Shown piece by piece: positions 4,240-8,304 of a stretch of DNA of 8,304 nt. Under the pieces are notes generated by a model. That model did not search any database, was not told where the DNA came from, and saw only the letters and a program-made list of their open reading frames with translations. Location of the stretch: contig JAFRCB010000021.1 in the NCBI GenBank assembly GCA_017404585.1, positions 1 to 8,304 on the forward strand, given 5' to 3'. The position numbers and the translations under genes are program-made. Every line of letters starts with the position of its first letter. Positions within the stretch are counted from its first letter, which is position 1. The DNA comes from Lachnospiraceae bacterium. Lineage in GTDB: Bacteria > Bacillota > Clostridia > Lachnospirales > Lachnospiraceae.

Positions 4240-5418
4240 ATGAAAATTTTTCATCTGTCAGACCTGCATATCGGTTTAAAGCTATATAACCGTGACCTTC
4301 TGGAAGACCAGAAGTATGTTTTTGACCAGATTATTAAATACGCGAAGGAGGAGTCTCCGGATGTCATCCTCATCGCGGGCGACATCTACGACAAGGCCGT
4401 ACCCTCCGCTGAGGCGGTTGAGGTTTTCGATGATTTCATCGCTGAGCTTGCAAATGAAACCACATCCACCGTCATGACCATCAGCGGGAACCACGACAGC
4501 GCGCCGCGCGTGGACACTTACAGACGGGTACTGGCAAAACAGAAGCTCTTCATGATCGGAAAGCCTCCGGTCATGCCGGATGAGTATATTGAGAAAGTGA
4601 CTCTGACCGATGAGTTCGGGCCGGTGGACTTTTATCTGCTCCCGTTCGTCAAGCCGTCCATGGTGAAACTCATCACCGGGACCGATAAGGAGGGAAGGAA
4701 CCTCAGCTATAATGACGCAATGCATGCTCTGATCGCCCGGGAGAATATAGACCCGAACGAGCTCAACGTTTTTGTGAGCCATCAGTTCTTTCTGCCGGTG
4801 GGAAAGACCGCCGACGATGTCGAGCGCATGGAATCTGAGATCAGGACCGTCGGCAATATTGATGAGATCTCAGCAGATGTTCTTGAGCCCTTCGATTATG
4901 CCGCTCTCGGGCATATTCATAAGCCGATGACCGTCGGCGACGACCGTTTCCGTTACTCTGGCACTCCGATGCCCTATTCCGTGAGCGAGGCAGGCCAGAA
5001 GAAGGGCGTTGTCATGGCAACGCTCCGTGAAAAGGGCAGCGCTCCGTCTGTCAGCATCCTGCCCCTTAAGCCGCTCCATGAGGTGAGAGTCATAGAAGAT
5101 ACACTTGAAGAAATACTGAAACAGGGCTGCGACGACTACGTCACAGCGGTCCTCACAGACAAAGTGGAATTCGATATATTCGATATGCAGGCAAGGCTCA
5201 GAGCCGCATTTCCCAACCTGCTCGAGATTCGCAGAGTTAACACGAACCGCGCGGATTACTCGAGAAAGATTCAGGCAGAAGAGGAACTTGATCCATATGA
5301 CCTTTGCTGCTCGTTCCTTAAGGATATGGATGAGGACTCACTGGCCATCATCCGGGATATCATTAATTCGCTCGAAGGCAGTGGGGAAGAGGATAAATTC
5401 ACAGGAGGGATACTATGA
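4240..5418 (+). CDS. sbcD: SbcD, nuclease subunit of the SbcCD (Mre11-Rad50-like) complex
   Basis: The 392-residue protein is the metallophosphoesterase that cuts DNA hairpins and blocked double-strand ends together with SbcC. All phosphoesterase motifs are present: SDLHIG (7-12; Asp8, His10), GDIYD (47-51; Asp48), GNHD (83-86; Asn84, His85), SHQFF with His181, and GHIHKP (224-229; His225, His227). These ligands hold two metal ions, normally manganese. Residues from about 278 on match the C-terminal capping region of SbcD, which helps recognise DNA. Length agrees with the usual 370-410. The start is fixed by the canonical MKIFHLSDLH opening and by AGAGGA (4226-4231), 8 bases upstream. The stop overlaps the sbcC start by four bases (ATGA, 5415-5418), so the subunits are probably translated in a coupled way. 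Expression is driven from the extended -10 promoter through the structured leader. Confidence 0.97.
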   Translation: MKIFHLSDLHIGLKLYNRDLLEDQKYVFDQIIKYAKEESPDVILIAGDIYDKAVPSAEAVEVFDDFIAELANETTSTVMTISGNHDSAPRVDTYRRVLAKQKLFMIGKPPVMPDEYIEKVTLTDEFGPVDFYLLPFVKPSMVKLITGTDKEGRNLSYNDAMHALIARENIDPNELNVFVSHQFFLPVGKTADDVERMESEIRTVGNIDEISADVLEPFDYAALGHIHKPMTVGDDRFRYSGTPMPYSVSEAGQKKGVVMATLREKGSAPSVSILPLKPLHEVRVIEDTLEEILKQGCDDYVTAVLTDKVEFDIFDMQARLRAAFPNLLEIRRVNTNRADYSRKIQAEEELDPYDLCCSFLKDMDEDSLAIIRDIINSLEGSGEEDKFTGGIL

Positions 5419-8304
5419 GACCACTGACACTCACGCTGCAGGCATTTGGATCCTACGGACAGCGGACTGTTATAGATTTCACCGAACCTAATCAGAACCT
5501 CTTTCTCATCACCGGAGATACGGGTGCGGGGAAGACGACAATATTCGACGCGATCGTATTTGCACTGTACGGCGAAGCGAGTTCTTCAAGAAATGTGAAG
5601 AACGGCACAGAGCTTCAAAGCCAGTTCGCCGCTCCGGGAACGGAACCCTATGTCGAGCTGACATTTTCCGATGGCAGCTATGAGGGGGCGGATGTATACA
5701 CGGTGCGCCGAAATCCGAGATACATGCGCGCGAAAAAGAAGGGGTCAGGCGTGATCTCCGAGGCCGAGAAAGTCTCGCTCATCATGCCGGACGGCACCGA
5801 ATATCCGAGCAAGGAGACCAATGAAAAACTGCTCGAGATCGTAGGTCTCTCCAAGGAGCAGTTCATGCAGGTCGGCATGATCGCCCAGGGCGAATTCATG
5901 GAACTTCTTCGGGCCAAATCCGCCGACAAGAAAGAGATTTACCGCAGACTCTTCGGCACTGAGCTGTACCAGCAGATTGGCGATGAGCTGGACCGTCGGA
6001 AGAAGGAGAAGGAAAAGGAGCTCGGACATATACGCACAGTCTGCCAGACCGAGGCATCCCACATCGTGATCCCGGATAACTATGAGAAAGCCGAGGAAGC
6101 GAGAGAGCTCATAACGCGGATCATGGAGGCGGACCGTCTCAATGTTGCAAATATGGACTCGCTCATCGAAGTACTTAAGGACCTCACAGACTACCTGACA
6201 AAAGAAAAAGGCAGATCCGACGCGGAGCTTGTTGCTGCCGTGAAAGAGCGCGATGAAAAGCGCGACATCTATACAAGAACAGAGAACCTGCTGAAGTCTT
6301 TCCGTCAGCAGGATGAGGCGGAGAAGAAGCTGGCGGAGTGTGCTGCCAATGAAGAACATATCAAAGAGCTGGAACGCCTCGGCGTGCAGCTTGCGGCCGC
6401 CTACGAAGTGCAGGCCGTCTACACGCGATATGACGACGCGGTCAAGACACTTGCGGAGACCATGAGAAGGCTTGAGCAGCAGAAAGTCCTTATGCCCGGT
6501 CTCGAGGAAAAAGTGAAGAAAGCCAATGCGGAACTTGAGCGGACACGAAAGGTCCTTGAGGAAGAGCCGGACACCGCTATCAAGGTCAAGACCAGAGTGG
6601 AGAAGGACAGGCAGCATGTAAAGGCAATCAAGGCTGCGGACACCGAGATGACCGATGCTCTGCAGATCCTCAGGAAGGAGGAGGCTGCGTATGCGGCTGC
6701 CACAAAGCAGCAGAACGAACTCATCGAGCAGACTGCCGTGTGGCAGAGGGAGTCCGAAGAGCTGAAGGATGCCGGTGCCAGAATGAGTCTTCTTGCGGAA
6801 CAGATTGCGGTGATGGATTCTCTCATGGATGATGCCGTTAAGGCAATCGGCCTGCGCAGCGATGCTGAGAAACAGAAGAGACTTGTCGATGCTGCCCAGA
6901 AGGCATATGAAAAAGCTTCGGCTGACTATCGCAGCAAGAAATTCGAATATGACGGTCTTCGGCAGGCCTTTTTAGACGCGCAGGCCGGCCTGCTTGCGAG
7001 GACCCTTGTGCCCGGAAGCCCCTGTCCGGTCTGCGGGTCGACGGAACATCCGTCGCCGTGCCCGGTGAACACAGAGTTTTCCGACGTGACCAGGGATATG
7101 GTGGAGAGTGTTCGTACAGAGGTTGAGGAGCTTCGCGAGAAACAGGAAGCGCAGTCGGCCCGGGCTAAAGCGGCAAATGATGTGTACGCTGAAAAGAGGG
7201 AGGGCGTTCTCCGAGCTAAGGACGTACTCATTCAGAAAATGAAAAAGAGCATCCCAAATGTGCCGGATGATATTGTCCTCGCAAGAGCCAGGGCTTTAAT
7301 TGAAACTCGCGGAGAGGAACTGCGTCGCGAACTGGAAGCCGCTAAGCGCGATTCGGATCATTACCTGGCAGTTGTGGAAAAGCTTAGGAGTGTTGACGAG
7401 GAAAAGGAGCACCTGAAAAATCTTGTGACCGCAGCAGGAGAGAGGGTCACTAACGCGACGAGTGAGCACGCCGCGAAGCTTTCCGCCCTGAATACACTCA
7501 AAGCGCAGAGGGCTTACGCATCTACCGAGGAAGCAGAAAATGATTTGAAGAGAGCGGAGGGCCAAAGAGTCCTCGCTGGTCATGCCTTTACGAAGGCCGA
7601 CCAGCTTCATAAGGACGCACTTTCCGCCAGACAGAAGGCAGTGAGCCTGATAGACGAATACGTAGATAATATTCCTCAGGAAGAACAGGTCATTGAGGAG
7701 AGGAAAGCAGCCTACAGTTCCATTCTTGACGAGAAAGATCTCGCGGAACATGAGTGGAAAGACCTCGTAGAGAAATATCCGAGGACCGAGGGCGAACACA
7801 TGCAGATGGAAGTGAACAGCCACTATAAAAAGAGAGCTGCCGCGGAGAGCATGCTTGCGTCCGCAAAGGAACTCATCGGAGATCTCGTCCGCCCGGCAGA
7901 CGGGACCGCAAGAGAAAACATGCTGAAAGCCCAGGCTGTGTATGAGAGCAAGGCTGAAGAAAACGGAATCATCAGGGAGCAGCTGAAGTCCGACAGGGAT
8001 GCCCTGAACGCGCTTCTTCCGAAGATGGACGAGCGCAGGAAGACAGTGGATGACCACACAAAGCTTGACAATCTGTACAGACTCGTGACGGGCAAAGTAC
8101 CCGGGTCACGCATGGATCTCGAGACCTATGTCCAGCGCTACTATCTGGAGAGGATACTCTACGCAGCCAACCTTCGCTTTTCGGAGATGTCAGCAGGACA
8201 GTCCGAGCTTCGCATGTACGATCTGGACAAGGCAGGCGAGGGAAAGAATAAAGGGCTTGACCTCATGGTCTACTCATCGGTCACCGGTAAGGAGCGGGAA
8301 GTTC
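5415..8304 (+). CDS. sbcC: SbcC, Rad50-like ATPase subunit of SbcCD (3' end outside the window)
   Basis: The frame stays open for 963 codons to the window edge. The N-terminal ATPase lobe has LQAFGSYG (8-15), Walker A GDTGAGKTT (34-42, Lys40) and the Q-loop MIAQGEF (155-161, Gln158). Long charged helical segments, about 175-530 and 550-890, form the antiparallel coiled coil. They are joined by the zinc hook CPVC (537-540) through which two SbcC molecules bridge. The chain then re-enters the C-terminal lobe with ETYVQRYYLERIL (903-915) and RFSEMSAGQ (921-929). The signature motif, Walker B and D-loop are missing only because the window ends; perhaps 80-100 residues remain. A strong AGGAGGG (5403-5409) inside sbcD precedes the overlapping ATG. 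SbcC drives ATP-dependent movement on DNA ends and gates SbcD cutting. I saw no frameshift when reading the whole frame. Confidence 0.96.
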   Translation, partial: MRPLTLTLQAFGSYGQRTVIDFTEPNQNLFLITGDTGAGKTTIFDAIVFALYGEASSSRNVKNGTELQSQFAAPGTEPYVELTFSDGSYEGADVYTVRRNPRYMRAKKKGSGVISEAEKVSLIMPDGTEYPSKETNEKLLEIVGLSKEQFMQVGMIAQGEFMELLRAKSADKKEIYRRLFGTELYQQIGDELDRRKKEKEKELGHIRTVCQTEASHIVIPDNYEKAEEARELITRIMEADRLNVANMDSLIEVLKDLTDYLTKEKGRSDAELVAAVKERDEKRDIYTRTENLLKSFRQQDEAEKKLAECAANEEHIKELERLGVQLAAAYEVQAVYTRYDDAVKTLAETMRRLEQQKVLMPGLEEKVKKANAELERTRKVLEEEPDTAIKVKTRVEKDRQHVKAIKAADTEMTDALQILRKEEAAYAAATKQQNELIEQTAVWQRESEELKDAGARMSLLAEQIAVMDSLMDDAVKAIGLRSDAEKQKRLVDAAQKAYEKASADYRSKKFEYDGLRQAFLDAQAGLLARTLVPGSPCPVCGSTEHPSPCPVNTEFSDVTRDMVESVRTEVEELREKQEAQSARAKAANDVYAEKREGVLRAKDVLIQKMKKSIPNVPDDIVLARARALIETRGEELRRELEAAKRDSDHYLAVVEKLRSVDEEKEHLKNLVTAAGERVTNATSEHAAKLSALNTLKAQRAYASTEEAENDLKRAEGQRVLAGHAFTKADQLHKDALSARQKAVSLIDEYVDNIPQEEQVIEERKAAYSSILDEKDLAEHEWKDLVEKYPRTEGEHMQMEVNSHYKKRAAAESMLASAKELIGDLVRPADGTARENMLKAQAVYESKAEENGIIREQLKSDRDALNALLPKMDERRKTVDDHTKLDNLYRLVTGKVPGSRMDLETYVQRYYLERILYAANLRFSEMSAGQSELRMYDLDKAGEGKNKGLDLMVYSSVTGKEREV

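Noticed and set aside
5745..6617. A 290-codon open frame on the minus strand inside sbcC
   Set aside because: It lies opposite the in-frame sbcC coiled-coil coding sequence, has no recognisable domain or ribosome binding site, and its leucine- and phenylalanine-rich text is the usual mirror of charged GAG/AAG codons.
7296..8057. A 253-codon open frame on the minus strand inside sbcC
   Set aside because: It is another mirror of the sbcC coiled coil, without motifs, and sbcC itself is uninterrupted here.
1..8304. CRISPR array, tRNA, rRNA, insertion sequence or phage genes
   Set aside because: I found no spaced direct repeats, cloverleaf pattern, transposase motif or terminal inverted repeats beyond the short palindromes listed.

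Overview
The window looks like chromosomal DNA of an anaerobic Firmicute, most likely a gut or rumen Lachnospiraceae-type clostridium. This is inferred from moderate GC, AGGAGG/AAAGGA ribosome binding sites, an esterase that closely resembles (from memory) Est1E of Butyrivibrio proteoclasticus, and an sbcD-sbcC pair of Gram-positive type. The assignment to family is not proven by anything I could compute.

Layout. (1) 1-719, plus strand: a short non-coding lead with its own promoter, then a type II toxin-antitoxin pair (ribbon-helix-helix antitoxin, RelE/ParE-fold toxin). The -10 box sits inside a palindrome, the expected autoregulatory operator. This part is visibly more AT-rich than the rest. 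(2) 741-1989, plus strand: a cytoplasmic cinnamoyl/feruloyl-type esterase and a small cap-less HAD protein of the 'soluble P-type ATPase' type, closely spaced behind the toxin gene. (3) 2002-2040: a long GC-rich hairpin between convergent genes, best oriented as a terminator for the minus strand. (4) 2108-3934, minus strand: a two-gene unit reading AEC-family carrier, then a divergent HpcH/HpaI-fold protein. The carrier stop codon lies inside a perfect hairpin. (5) 3935-4239: divergent intergenic region with a good extended -10 promoter for sbcD and a leader of about 110 nt that can form several helices, including a possible H-type pseudoknot. (6) 4240-8304, plus strand: sbcD and sbcC with a 4-nt ATGA overlap. 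sbcC runs off the right edge before its C-terminal ABC signature.

How the parts work together. SbcC and SbcD form the Mre11-Rad50-like nuclease/ATPase that opens and trims hairpins and blocked DNA ends. The carrier and the aldolase-fold protein probably handle one small organic acid. The esterase may release hydroxycinnamates from imported plant-derived esters, and the HAD partner has no assignable substrate. The toxin-antitoxin module is probably a later insertion that now sits just upstream of the esterase.

Most interesting points: the sbcD leader RNA, the loss of the usual catalytic His and Arg in the HpcH/HpaI protein, and the Asp-to-Asn change at the HAD acid/base position. Nothing here is clearly a wholly new multi-gene system.
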